DNA of 64,000 nucleotides from Helicoverpa zea (GCF_022581195.2 NC_061482.1:9362001-9426000); one strand, 5' to 3'; positions 46,146 through 57,220 are shown, counted from the first letter of the stretch. Program-made: numbers and translations. The notes: a model not told the origin generated them from the sequence alone.

Positions 46146-46357
46146 TTAATCAAATAACAGAAAGATTAAAAAAATGAAGAGAAGAAGAAGAGGTACAATC
46201 AAATAATTTGATTTATAGTCTGCCAAAAAACAAAGACTCTCAGTGCCTGCCGCACTTACCTATTACATTTTTAATACTAAGCAAATTCCGTTCTTATATC
46301 AGATATAAGCCATATCATAGATATTCTCACTTGTTGAAATAATACCATGTTGTTTTA

Positions 46358-46504
46358 GGTCCGTTGGCGTGGGTGCTCCTGGCTAGGCGCACCTGGGCTG
46401 GACTGTCATGTGGACCTACATCATTGCTGCAGCCCGCCGTGATTCACGCCAGACTATTCATAAGCGTAACCCCTCGGCTAGCACTTTGGACATTCACCCG
46501 TATT
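46358..46504 (+). other. Exon-like segment, unassigned
   Basis: Bounded by tgttgttttag and TATTC|gtaagt; GC-rich, open in one frame (LAWVLLARRTWAGLSCGPTS...). It is followed at once by an RTE-type repeat. The phase (1 out) does not fit the CNG exon at 51042 (phase 2 in), and I do not recognise the protein. It could be a captured or chance exon. Confidence 0.2.
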
Positions 46505-46509
46505 CGTAA

Positions 46510-46625
46510 GTTGATACTTTTTTTTTACTGTCCCACTGCTGGGCAAAGGCCTCCCCCATTTTGCCTCCACACCTCTCGATCTTTTGAGTTCTCCCTCCTA
46601 TCAGGATTGTAGGCATAGGCATGTT
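46510..46625 (-). repeat. LINE fragment, minus strand
   Basis: 'cccactgctgggcaaaggcc' followed by tccccc is a very common lepidopteran LINE block, here in the reverse orientation, continuing to about 46625. Confidence 0.55.
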
Positions 46626-46653
46626 GTAGTTGATACTTAATATATTTAAATAC

Positions 46654-46790
46654 TAGCTTCTGCCCGCGACTTCGTACGCGGATCCTGTCCCTTATGCCAG
46701 CGACTACGGGGTCAGCAAAATCAAAGATCTGAACCGTCTGATATTGAATTTTAAGGGCCCGTTGACTTGAAAACAACGGAATACGGATAA
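46654..46790. repeat. Interspersed-repeat fragment
   Basis: Begins 'actagcttctgcccgcgact tcgt', related to the block at 6090. No ORF or terminal structure. Confidence 0.4.
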
Positions 46791-46984
46791 ACATTAGAAA
46801 CGTTCCATATATTTAATTAAATTGGACTAAACAAAACGCTGAGAACTGAACCGCAATAGGCGTGATCATAGGGATAAAAGTAGTGATTCTAATAAGTCTG
46901 CATTTAAGTTATGTGGCAAAAATGTTACACGTATTATTACGTAAAAAAACATTAAATAGATGACAAAGTCGTGGTGACTTAGTG

Positions 46985-47363
46985 GAAGTCGTGGTGGTTT
47001 AGTGGGTAGAGAACCAATCTCTCAAGTATGAGCGTGCGTCTTTGATTCCAGGTCTGGCAAGTGCCTGCCAATGCAACTTTTCTAAGTTCGTATGTACTTT
47101 CTACGTATATTTTGGATACCAATAACCGTTATTTGGAGGGGATGTTAAACTGTAGGTTCCGGCTGTCATTGAACATTCTTGGCAGTCGTTATGGGTAGTC
47201 AGAAGCCAGTAAGTCTTACCAAGGTATGTTGGGTTGAGCGGGTAACCAGGTTGTGGAGGTCAGATAGGCAGTCGCTCCTTGTAAAACACTGGTACTCAGT
47301 TGCATCGTGACTGGAAGTCGACCATAACATAATTGGGACAAAGGCTCTTGAGATAATAACGAC
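46985..47363 (+). mobile_element. tRNA-derived SINE, plus strand, near full length
   Basis: Head GTGGTTTAGTGGGTAGAGAA (A box) and TTTGATTCCAGG (degenerate B box), body including GGCTGTCATTGAACATTC and TTATGGGTAGTCAGAAGCC, 3' block TGACTGGAAGTCGACC, then a simple ATAATAACGACAATAATAATGAG tail. Same family as 34158-34688 on the other strand. The tail is interrupted by a retroposon at 47381-47995. Confidence 0.8.
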
Positions 47364-47380
47364 AATAATAATGAGATATA

Positions 47381-47995
47381 GGCACCGCAGGACATCTGAG
47401 GCTGATGACGGGGAGTAGCAACCCCGCGGGGCTATACTATATGCTGAGTTCTCCAGGGAGAGTATCCCCCATCTCCGGCCGGTCGGAGTGAACCATGACG
47501 GGGGTAGGTCTCACGCCTCTGGCTTGGCTTGGCCGTCCAGAGTGGAGTCGCTAGAGCAGGATTAGTAGCCCTGCTCGGAGGGTAGGTGCCTCATGGTAAG
47601 CACAGGGAGCGCGTAATCTGTGTTTAAAGTCCGCCGAGGTATCCTCACGCTTCAGGTTCCCGGGGGCCCAGTAAGTGAGGTGGCGAGTCTCCACCTGCCA
47701 TTTTTACATGTACCATTGACATCCACTAACATCCCATCACAAATAGCCCAAGTAGTTTCCCTCAATAGTTAGCAATAGTTTAGCACAGAACCGGGGATTG
47801 TCTTTTTTTTAACGACGTCCACCGGTGAATGTCCTTGGGTTCATTTCTATAGTGTATAAAGGGATAATCGACGGTATTGTGTCACCATTTCATTAAAGTT
47901 GTCTCAAAAGGGCTTCAGCGTGTTGGCTTCGGCCCCACGTTTGCCTCCCAAAAATTCGGAACTCTGCAGTCCCGAGGTCTGGAAGAGACATACAA
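47381..47995 (+). mobile_element. Retroposon insertion with 17-bp target-site duplication
   Basis: The 17-bp sequence AATAATAATGAGATATA occurs exactly at 47364-47380 and 47996-48012, flanking a 615-bp GC-richer insert. The insert looks like the 3' part of a LINE (gctgatgacggggagtagca, ctccggccggtcggagtgaa, cttcagcgtgttggcttcgg) without coding sequence. Duplication length and 5' truncation fit target-primed reverse transcription. The LINE family is not identified. Confidence 0.7.
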
Positions 47996-48240
47996 AATAA
48001 TAATGAGATATAACGCAACAAAGTCGGAGAGTGAGGGCTCGTGACGCCACGTCTAAGTATGTAAAATTTGTACTAAGCAGTGACTTAACGAAGCGTTGTT
48101 GTATCTTCGTTATTATTTGTTTGTGAGAGAGAGAGAAAAGAAAAATACGTGTCCATTATTTTAGGATAGGATTCACCATACCTATTTCATAACATTCATT
48201 TCTATACATTTCAAGTGTAGTATTGCTCTTGAAGTTTCAT

Positions 48241-48850
48241 ATCAGGTGTTCCAGATCTTCGATGTTTATACATCAATAGAGAGTGCTTATCAGATTGAAC
48301 CACTTTTGCTAAAACGTCATATCTTCATATGCTATAGTCTAGCTGGACTCCTGGAGTTCCACATCAGGTGTTTTACACCTTCAATTTGTATAAGTCAACA
48401 GAGAGTGCTTATCAGATTGAACAACTTTTGCTAAAACGTCATACCTCTATATGCTATAGTCTAGCTGGGCACCTGGAGTTCCACATCAGGTGTTTTAGAT
48501 CTTCAATTTGTATAAGTCAATAGAAAGTGCTTATCAAATTGAACAACTTTTGCTAAAACGCCATACCTGTATATGGTACAGAGAAGCTGGGCTCTTGGGG
48601 TTCCACATCAGGTGTTCCAGATCTTCAAATTTATTATCTCAACTAAAAATGCTCATCACATGAAACAATTTTTGCCATGGCACCATTTTTATATCTCTTA
48701 TAGTTTTGTTGGTCTGTTGGAGTTCTGCATCAGGTCTTCAAGTTTCGAAGATATATTATAGCCTATATGTTGACCAGGCTTAATACTGATACAACAAAGA
48801 AAAAAACATTGAAATCCGTTCAGTAGTTCCGAAGATTAGCGTGTACAAAC
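48241..48850 (+). repeat. 122-bp tandem repeat array in an interspersed repeat
   Basis: The anchor ATCAGGTGTT (or ATCAGGTCTT) starts at 48241, 48363, 48485, 48607 and 48729: four steps of exactly 122 bp. Each unit holds 'gagtgcttatcagattgaac', 'ttttgctaaaacgtcat' and 'tctagctgg', with the last units more diverged. The period is not a multiple of three, so the array is non-coding. It ends in 'tgaaatccgttcagtagttc', a LINE-tail-like motif. Confidence 0.85.
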
Positions 48851-48900
48851 AAACAGACATACAGACATACAGACATACAGACATACAGACAAACAGACAG
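48851..48900. repeat. ACAGACAT microsatellite
   Basis: Five or so copies of acagacat with acagacaaacagacag at the end, the simple tail of the preceding repeat. Confidence 0.85.
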
Positions 48901-49075
48901 AATTTTTTTTTTGGATTTGTGCTCCATTACTGTTTCTAAACCCCACCCAATTATTATTTTTTAAATATATTCAATGTACAGACACAGTTTTTTTACAGAT
49001 TTATTATATGTATAGATATAGATTATTTACCAATCTGCTCTTGCATACTAGGCGAATATCTTTGTTGCAACGAAA

Positions 49076-49124
49076 GAATATCTTAAAGCCTGGCTTTAAG
49101 ATATTCTAATATCTTAAAGCCAGG
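49076..49124. repeat. Perfect 31-bp palindrome plus half copy
   Basis: GAATATCTTAAAGCC-T-GGCTTTAAGATATTC (49076-49106) is a perfect palindrome about a central T; a third copy of the arm, ATATCTTAAAGCCAGGC, follows at 49109-49125. Such a structure could extrude as a cruciform or be the scar of a foldback element. Confidence 0.75.
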
Positions 49125-49125
49125 C

Positions 49126-50340
49126 TGACGGACTGACAATGCAAACAGGTGGAATTTGAAATTAGTTTCGTGAAGGAAAACAGCTTATTTCTTTCAAATG
49201 TATTTATACATTAAATGTATCTGTCTCTTTATGTTTGCTTAGTGAAATACAGAATTGAAAAATAGCTCGTGCGTTTTATTAAATTGTGAACAAAACTAAC
49301 GTATACAAAAGCATATTTACATTATTTGTGTTACAAGTGAACAAAGTTGTTTTTTGCTGCAAGTACCCATACGGAATTTGAATACGGCAGAATTTGAATC
49401 CGCAAGTGAAGAATTCTGTCAAGCGTAATGAGTGAGCAAAACGAATCGTTTCTTGGGCATTGGAACTCGTCGTTAGTGATATTTAATGATTATTTTCAGA
49501 TTCTTAGACTAGCTAGACGTGGAGTAGATTTATAACTATTGAAATTTACATGGGTATTGTAGGGAATAAATCAACATGTTTCGAAGTTATACGCCGCTTT
49601 TTATGACGACAAATTCGGCTATGGTTGGTTATCCCATGAGTTGCTACGCATAGCTTACTGTAGTCTGATGGCTTTGGCTTTTCCAATCATTTGTGGAGTA
49701 GAGTGGGAAATCATGAGATCGAGCCGATGAAATTGGTTGGCATTGGTTAGCTGTCAGACATACCTATCCGCATCTGATATTTAAAACTTACGCAGTACGA
49801 AATTCGCTACGCAAAAAAGCAGCACTTCAATCTACAACGAATTGTAATTAACTTCGCTATATGACGTTGCAAACTCATTCGCCGTTCATAAAAAAGGTGA
49901 AAAAGGATCACTTGACCCTCGTCGCTACAAAATAAAAAATACATCTGTGCTAGTTAGGATAGTGTAGTATAATCTAACAAACACAAATTGAACTCTTAGG
50001 TAGAAAATAATAAACTGCAACCGTATGGGTTGAATGCATTAAAAAGTAATGTGCAATTATTTGTAAAAGAAATTTCTGCATTCGTATCGATTATGAATGA
50101 AAGCTACTCAGAATGGATTTACCAAAATTAATAAAGCCGAATGTGGCAAAGAGCACTATATTTGACACGCGATTGATTGGACTATACACGAATAATGTAT
50201 TCGCGTAAAATATTTTACACTCGAAATAACATTGCACTCAGACAGCATTGCAATGACGTGTTTTTTTTTTCCAATTTATTGTTAATAGCTAATTAAAATT
50301 ATAATTCTTCAATGTAATTTCTATAATTTAATGTAATGCA
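49126..50340. other. Unassigned intergenic sequence
   Basis: AT-rich with scattered inverted motifs such as 'gctacgcatagcttactgta', but no ORF or clean terminal repeats. Confidence 0.4.
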
Positions 50341-50512
50341 ATCTAATCAAATGTATATATGTATGTAGTTATGATTGTAACTTTCCATATGAACGGTGTG
50401 TACACCTTTAAGTGACGTTTTTGCACTGTATGGTGGATATATGTTAATATAATTTTAAGCTATATGTAAAAATGTAGTTGGTGTACCTTTTTAAATAAAT
50501 AAATAAATAAAA
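50341..50512 (+). repeat. Probable LINE 3' UTR with TAAA tail
   Basis: 'taactttccatatgaacggt' followed by 'gtacacc' and ending in an AAATAAATAAATAAATAAA tail at 50490-50512, a form usual for the 3' end of Jockey/CR1-type LINEs. No coding sequence upstream. Confidence 0.4.
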
Positions 50513-51041
50513 TAGACAAAATGGCCCCGTCCACTGATTCAAAAGATTAGTTACCGATTAAAAAATATAAACCCTTTCGCAAAGGAAAAAGGGCACCTAT
50601 CAGAGTTTTGGTTTGAAGGACTTCAGTTTTACTCGCCGGAATATGATAATAGCTTCTCTAAATCGTGTATATTTATAAGAAAGGGATATTTAAAACCGCG
50701 TGGGCGCAATATGAATACTTGCTGCTTCCTTTTTATAAAAGGGGTAACCTCCAGATTCGATTATGAGTTGAAGCTTTCTCTAGTTATTCTACGGATTATA
50801 AGAATTTAAGAGACACCTGCATCATTACGAACCTGTTAAAATTAACTATTCCAAGTGACCTAAAAATAAATTCAAATCCAATAGCAGGCTAATTAAAGGA
50901 ACAAACCATAAAATTAATATCAATGTACTTAAAAGTTTCCTCTAAACAAAATTAGCGGGCAATTAAATATTGGTCTAAAACTGATAGTGAATCCTATTCT
51001 ATTTGCAAGTAAACACACCTAATTGAATTATTGTTTTACAG

Positions 51042-51246
51042 ATATCGTGATGGAAAAGCTTTCACGTTAAGTTGTTCAACGACCCCGCATCCCGGGTCCT
51101 CGGGATCGCACAATCGAGGCAAAATGCGTATTAAACGTTATTACTCTCGATCAGAAAATTCAAACTCTCCTAAGACTCTAAGCCCCATTCACTTGAGGGC
51201 CCAATACAAAGAAAGGCTGGAGGATACTATCGAGCCTTTTGAAGAG
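51042..51246 (+). CDS. CNG channel exon: N-terminal cytoplasmic tail
   Basis: Acceptor gaattattgttttacag, donor GAAGAG|gtaagt. 205 nt, phase 2 in, phase 0 out. It codes for YRDGKAFTLSCSTTPHPGSS, GSHNRGKMRIKRYYSRSENS, NSPKTLSPIHLRAQYKERLE and DTIEPFEE. The segment is basic, then acidic, and low in hydrophobic residues: disordered tail. Assignment to the CNG gene rests on strand, good splice sites and a phase-0 join to the next exon (EPFEE-VPSEDEARSNW), not on homology. It is preceded by an unidentified exon that should end in phase 2. Confidence 0.6.
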
Positions 51247-51391
51247 GTAAGTTATTCATAAGACGCAATAACTACCCCATACTTAACTGATTTTTAACTA
51301 AATTTATTTAATGTTCACGGATTGTTTTAATGCCTGCCGAGTGATACAATTTATTTATATATTTCGAAGGAATTCAAATTGCTGACATTTT

Positions 51392-51560
51392 AACCAACTT
51401 CAAAAAAAGGAAGAGTTCCTCAACTTGTCTGTTTTTTTTGGAACGGTTGAAAGGTGCTATCTTTTGCAAACAAATATTGTATTACCACTGCCACTATGTA
51501 TGTCTGAGAGTCGGTGACAAACAAACACAATCAAAAAATAAAAACAGACCTGCAGACACC
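51392..51560 (+). repeat. Fragment of the AACCGACTTC repeat
   Basis: 'ttaaccaacttcaaaaaaag' followed by gaagagttcctcaactt is a diverged copy of the motif found at 8540-8590 and 28185-28255. Non-coding. Confidence 0.5.
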
Positions 51561-52129
51561 GAATTTTAAAGCCATATCAAAAATTTTTTTTAGAAAATGC
51601 AAAATTAGCAACTAAAAATGTAAATGTATTAAAACCAATTTGTGATTTACTCTCTTCTTTTCTTTTTTCTAAGGCTCTTTCTCCACAGTCTTTATGTAAA
51701 CCAAAATTATATAACAAGTTCCCGTTTTATTATTTCAACCTCGTAAAAATGCACAGGGATTAAAGTTGAAAGCTTTACTTCCAGGAATCTAATGAAATAG
51801 AAAGGCTTAGCTCCACTCAGCGCGCAGCTCTTGCTTTGACGCGGTCTATGATAGCCATTTACTTTATTAGATTTTAATTAAATTCAACTGCACACGAGTA
51901 ATATGCAATATTTATAATTACTTCGTAGTCATATAACACGCACTGTCGCTGAATGTCATACTCTCAGATCTGACCAGAGAAGACCACAATCGTAATATAC
52001 GATTGTTGGAAAAAATTTATTCCCATAAATCATACTCTCAAAGTATGATGATTTTATAAAATCAATTCGCAAAACACATTGCCAGGTTACCAGCAGTTTT
52101 AGACCCGAACGGTCTGGCACGTGTAGGTG

Positions 52130-52420
52130 GCATGAGACCAGACGAGAAGTCCAAAATGCCTTGGAAGAAGGAATACCAAGGAACTTCCCTTCCTTGGTGT
52201 GGGATGCAATATGTGTCGACCCCCCCCCCCTCCTTCGCCTTTTTGCCACCTTCACAGCAAGGTGGCCGTGTCGGCGCAGGTGCTTTAGCCGCGTAAGACC
52301 TCAAACAGCGCGTATACTTACATATCATGTAAGCTTCACCGGCAAGTGCATGTTTGGGTCGTTTGGGGCTGAAACGCTTTTGAGCACGATCTCGCTGGCA
52401 CGCTGATTCTGGGAAGCGAA
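52130..52420 (+). pseudogene. Reverse-transcriptase-family fragment with poly-C run
   Basis: Shifting frames give RPDEKSKMPWKKEYQGTSLP, LVWDAICVDPPP, then ALAA...LKQRVYLHIM. The order 'P-W-K-x-G-x-x-L-V-W-D-A-x-C-V-D-x-x' followed by an 'A-x-x-x-x-K-x-x-K-Y' segment fits the region just before the C-terminal end of the family seen at 35090-35341. A run of ten or more C's at 52219 interrupts it. Non-functional. Confidence 0.45.
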
Positions 52421-53767
52421 TGCGTTTGATTTGGTTTATATTATGTATTAATTCGAGACTATTTGCCTACACCACAGTCCCAAATTCTCAATCGAAGTAA
52501 CGTAATATTCGAATTCAAAGATAAAATTAGTTCTAAACTAATAGATATTCTTAGATGTCTTTTTTACACAGTTATTTTACTTCTGTTTTGCCATCTAATT
52601 AACCCGATACCGAACAAACAAAAAATAACTGTATTAAGTTAGCTTAGATGATGGATGGTGATTGGCCATCGTAATTGAAGGTAAACATAATGTCTGCGCC
52701 ACAAAGAAAATTCAAACTCAATGAAAATGTACTTAATTTACTTAAAACGTTTAGATCGCAAACACGGCAAATTGTGATGAGGCATCGGAACATGATCAAG
52801 TTAATGCATTAACTTTAAAGGGGCAATTAGAAGTATTACGTTCGGCGATGGTGGTCGGGCAATCAGTATTTACGACGGAAGCTACGGTGAACGCGTCATA
52901 AACGTGACATCGGGAAGTGGCTCGCGGTGTGGCGCGCACCTCATGGCCTATTGTTTCGACGGTACTGCCTTGGGCACGCACGGACTGGCTATTAAATTTG
53001 GACTCGATGCTCATTCCCTTTTAAATTGTGGAAGCAACGGACGCCTGGATCTAGCCACCGCCAATTTAATTTAAAACCGGGAAAGTACAATTTTTAAATA
53101 AAAGTGACATCGGTCTTGATTAAAGATACGTAGCGTTCTCGTATCTATTAGTCGTGTTAACAAAATTTCTTTAATTGAAGTTCGTGCTAAGTCGGTATCG
53201 TGACCCAACCTTCTAACAATTACTTTGATACCGATCTATACTATTTGTCGACGAGTCCTAATGACTCTATTTATTTTGAAGACGTCGTTGTGGTGAATAA
53301 GAGTGGATGATAAAACGAAATGACTTCTGTCACTAGTAGTCGCGTGTGCCTATAGCAAATCATGAGTCCTGTTTACACTATTCATAAAATAGGTCTGAGC
53401 AGCATGGGCCCGGTAAGTAAATAGTTTTTAAATGTCGCACTTACAATACGTTGAAGATCAATAAGCCGTACCTAGAGTTTTGTAAAATATGTGTTTTCAG
53501 ATAAAACTAACACTTGTGGTAAGAGTTCGTAATATTTAATGGAATAAAACAGAAAGCATTAAGTACCTACATCTTAATCTTTAACTTAGTCATATGCCCA
53601 ATTGCTCATGTATTAAGTTCAGGCCTCGTTCCGCTTCTGAGAATAGGCAGCCTACTCGCAAAGTTTTTCAGTATATTTATAAAACTGAATTTAAATAGTC
53701 AATTTTTAGTTATTAGAAAAACAAACACGAGCATTTTTATACATTATAAGGGCATGCTATGCATTGA

Positions 53768-53995
53768 TATGATACGCATGCAACAAAGTGTGTGCTAAGT
53801 ATGAATGTAGATGGATGGAGAGGAAGAGGAAGACCTAAGAAAAGATGGATGGATTGCCTGAAAGATGATATGAATAGGAAGGGAGTGAGTGTCAGTATGA
53901 CGAGTGACAGGGGAAAATGGAAGAAAATGACATATTGCGCCGACCCCAAGTAATATTTGGGAACAGGGCAGGAGAAAGAAAGAAAGAAAGCTATG
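53768..53995 (+). mobile_element. RTE-type LINE 3' end
   Basis: The frame 53801-53951 reads MNVDGWRGRGRPKKRWMDCL, KDDMNRKGVSVSMTSDRGKW, KKMTYCADPK and a stop. G-R-G-R-P-K-x-R-W-x-D-C-x-x-D-D and D-R-x-x-W-K-x-x-T are the typical end of lepidopteran RTE-type LINE polyproteins. A GAAA microsatellite tail (53975-53990) follows. The repeated 'gctatgcattgatat' block on both sides (53755-53769 and 53990-54004) is a plausible 15-bp target-site duplication. Confidence 0.75.
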
Positions 53996-54304
53996 CATTG
54001 ATATAAGAACCATTTTTTCTTATAAATCAGCTATGAAGGCTTTCAATTACAAAAGGGGACCACATTTTCGATTGCAGACTGAAGTGAATAAAACAGAACT
54101 TCACTAATTATTGTGGCATTTAATGGCTTAGTGCGCGCAAACGAAGGGTTCGTGTCTAGCATTCGTACTTTAATTTCCTACACAAAAGAATACAACAACG
54201 TTTAATGAACTTGACACTGCCTGCAAAACCGCAGTTAAATAGCGCAAGGGAATAATTTGAAACTTTTCCATTACAGTAGTGTAAAAAAAATGGTATTCGT
54301 TATC

Positions 54305-54535
54305 CGCCTAGCCTTTTCCCGACTATGTTGTGACCGGCTTCCAATCTATTGGTGCAGATGCAGCTTTGTTTTACATGGAGCGACAGCTTAGTTATCTGGC
54401 CTCAAAAACATCCCACAACATCCCATCCACCGTACAACCCGCTATCCTTGTTGTCAGACTTCTTGGCTTCTGATACCCATAACCACTACCTAAGACCTTT
54501 GTGTATGAAAAGTGTCATCTGAAACCCATCAACTG
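54305..54535 (-). mobile_element. SINE, minus strand, partial
   Basis: Minus-orientation copy of the SINE at 34158-34688: the 3' block 'gcctagccttttcccgacta' at the left, then 'acatggagcgacagctta' and 'cttcttggcttctgataccc'. The tRNA-like head is missing. Confidence 0.65.
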
Positions 54536-54612
54536 ATCAACCATCCAACGGACCGACCACGCCAAGCGTTGCTTAACCTTATGATCGATCGATCCGCACG
54601 GTTTTGATTTAG
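54536..54612. repeat. Interspersed-repeat fragment
   Basis: Shares 'gttgcttaaccttatgatcg' and 'atcgatccgc' with 26010-26090, in the same orientation. Confidence 0.6.
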
Positions 54613-54657
54613 CCACAAGCTCTTCACAAATTAAAATTCGACATTAACCGTCTTATA

Positions 54658-54882
54658 AGTTCGGCCATTCAGAGAATGCGTTCCTGACACGTCGCGATTG
54701 AACTGACGACGTAACTACATTCATTGATTATTGATATAATAATGTTGTTTTAATGCTCCTCAATTGTTAAAACGGTAAACAACCAGCAAAAATATTTTTA
54801 TCGTAACTGCAACGCCATTGCAAAGTTACGTCGTCAGTTCAATCGCGACGTGTCAGGAACGCATTCTCTGAATGGCCGAACT
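54658..54882. mobile_element. 225-bp MITE with perfect 59-bp TIRs
   Basis: 54658-54716 and 54824-54882 are exact inverted complements over 59 bp (ends AGTTCGGCCATTCAGAG and CTCTGAATGGCCGAACT). ATA flanks both ends (54655-54657 and 54883-54885), a possible three-base duplication. The 107-bp spacer has no ORF. The lack of any mismatch between the arms suggests recent insertion or gene conversion. Confidence 0.85.
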
Positions 54883-54883
54883 A

Positions 54884-55019
54884 TACCACAAAAACTTTTA
54901 AACGTCAGTTTAAGACTTGTCTAAAAAAATGTCAAATTATGACGTTGACATATGGTTCATTTTGCAGCCAAAATTTTTTTAGACAAGTGTAAAACAGGGG
55001 TTAAAGTTTTTGTAGTAAG
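54884..55019. mobile_element. MITE, copy B of the 138-bp family
   Basis: Matches 11851-11988 along its length: TACCACAAAAACTTTTAAAC at the left and GTTAAAGTTTTTGTAGTAAG at the right, with the same CTTGTCTAA / TTAGACAAG inner pair. It starts one or two bases after the end of the 225-bp MITE, so one element inserted at the edge of the other. Confidence 0.8.
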
Positions 55020-55069
55020 GCCATATGTGTTTAAAACAACGTTTTATATAAAAAACGAGATAAAAACAA

Positions 55070-55262
55070 AAAGTTTTTATTTTTAGCTTTTCAGTAACTA
55101 TTGCCTATGCAAGCGTAAAGTTCTCATCAATACGAATATGATAAGCCCAAATGCGACTAATTTAGTACATGTTGTTGCGAAGTACCCTCAACTCCTCTCG
55201 TGTCCACCATCAGATCAGCTTTAATCCTTCACTGTTTTATAATGTTTACACACATACACCTC
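55070..55262 (-). repeat. Diverged copy of the 7985-8400 repeat
   Basis: Shares 'agcttttcagt', 'gtaaagttctcatcaatacg', 'ataagcccaaat' and 'ccaccatcagatcagctt' with 7985-8290 in the same order. A single unit, without the duplication seen there. Confidence 0.65.
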
Positions 55263-56551
55263 ATGAAATGACTCTCACAGGTTAAATATAGGTGTCTCTA
55301 CTTTTATAATGATTACCAGTAACAGCGTTTTCACACCAGCGGATTTCCCACTCGGTTTTCCGGTACGGTTTTGTTACGCGCGACAAAAATTTGCTAACTT
55401 GAAACCGCTGTAGACAGTGGTGATAGAATGATGGAGAAAAGTAAATCTTCTCATAAAACAAAGACACATTGGTACAACACTTGCCATATGCACTAATAAA
55501 GGCAAAATTTCCCGTAAGGAAGGTTGGAAGCAAAACGAATCATTTCTAGATTATAGGAACCGGGAGCCAGGGTAAGACTGGTTTTGACAGTGAAGTTTTT
55601 ATAGTGCTTATTATTATTTCATAATATTAAAATTCTTCCCATCCCGGATGTAGTGTCAGCAGATTAATAAAAATTATTAAGCATTTACATAAGCATGCAT
55701 TTCGTAATTCAATAAGCACTCAAATAGTACGAGGAAAGCATATTGACAGGTTGACCTTTGTGAGGGTTAATTATCTGCAATACGAGGATAACGTGAATAT
55801 CAGAATCACTTGAGCGATTTTCAACAGCGTATAGTGGAGCAAAATATTAATTAAACATTTCGGTGACCAGTGACCACTGGTGCCTGACACTGACACATCA
55901 CCAGCGGTTAATGAACCAATTACTAAACAGTCGGCGTAAATTCAATGACTAAGTACATTGTTAGGACCGATAGAAACATCCATAGCACCCCATACTGATG
56001 TCATAATTGCTAGTGTTTGCATTTTAATTACCAGCTTAATAGTGGAAGTACTTAATTCAAAACTTCATATTTAACGTTAATCTATTTCACTGTGCAAAAA
56101 GTAAATAATAAAACATAAAAAACGTATCGCAAGATCCCTGATTGGGTTTGCCAGCGATAGGTACATGGGGAATAAAGTGACGAGCGCAGAAGCTATATCG
56201 CCCATTTTTTTGTAAAACCAAAAATCATCAATGTGTCAAATAACCCGAACGCCCGCTGTACATAATAATCCACCTAGAAGAAGCCGGATGACCTAACCGC
56301 CTAAGCTCTAATGGAATCTCCGCTCCTCTTTCTTTCCTCCGTGCAGCAATAACATCCAAAGTTTTTAAAATGATGAAATTTAAATTAAACTTACTCGAAG
56401 TTTGTCGACCTTTTTATGAAATCTACAATTAATGCAAATTGTATGTCGCAATCCGCATACATTCTGCATACATATTGTATCGAAGATAATACCTATACTT
56501 AACTAAGTATATCGATTCCGATAATTCGGGGAGACCTCAGGTAAAGAGAAA

Positions 56552-56597
56552 TACAGAACACATTTTGCTCGTTCGTGGGAGCAAAATGTGTTCTGTA
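56552..56597. other. Perfect 19-bp hairpin, 8-nt loop
   Basis: TACAGAACACATTTTGCTC (56552-56570) and GAGCAAAATGTGTTCTGTA (56579-56597) pair without mismatch. Flanks do not extend the stem, which is shorter than a typical microRNA precursor; it may be a foldback footprint. Confidence 0.7.
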
Positions 56598-57220
56598 GGA
56601 GTGGATAATGAACTTTCCAAATTACACTACAATAACCCATAAAACATAGTTGCTAACAAAACGGTAATGATTGTAGAATTACTTATAAATAACATTTTTT
56701 TTTTTCAATGGCATGATATATTGAAAGAGACTGATTTAAATTCATCGGCCATTTGACGACTGATACTTACCCGTAGCATAACAACAAGATGTTAGCCAGC
56801 CACCAATACGCACTTGTTATACTTGATATAAATATTAAACAGTTTCAAATGTCATGAGGAAAGTCGCCCTTCCTAATAAGGAAGCTATTTATAAATTATA
56901 TTGTATTCGAAATACTAAGGTTGTCTATCCCTGCAGGTCAAGGTTTAAGTAGCCTCCGAACTAAAACAGGATGCGTTTTGTAGAGCGCGGCTCACGGCCA
57001 ACCACTCGCGACAAAGAGAAATAAAACAGACAAAAAATCATGTCATCCAGTTCTAAATTGAATCCATAAAGGGCTATGGTAACTAAAGAGTGCACAGTAT
57101 GTTCCAGCATTCAAATCTAGACACACGGCAATGTGTCCGCCAAGTTCGAGCAAAGAAAAGCGACACACCGGCCGTGGGTTATATTACACGAACCATTTCG
57201 GGCCAAATTCGATTCGGATT

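Noticed and set aside
52062..52406. Overlapping ORFs on both strands near 52.1-52.4 kb
   Set aside because: They arise from a decayed reverse-transcriptase-family fragment with a poly-C run; no single frame is a gene.
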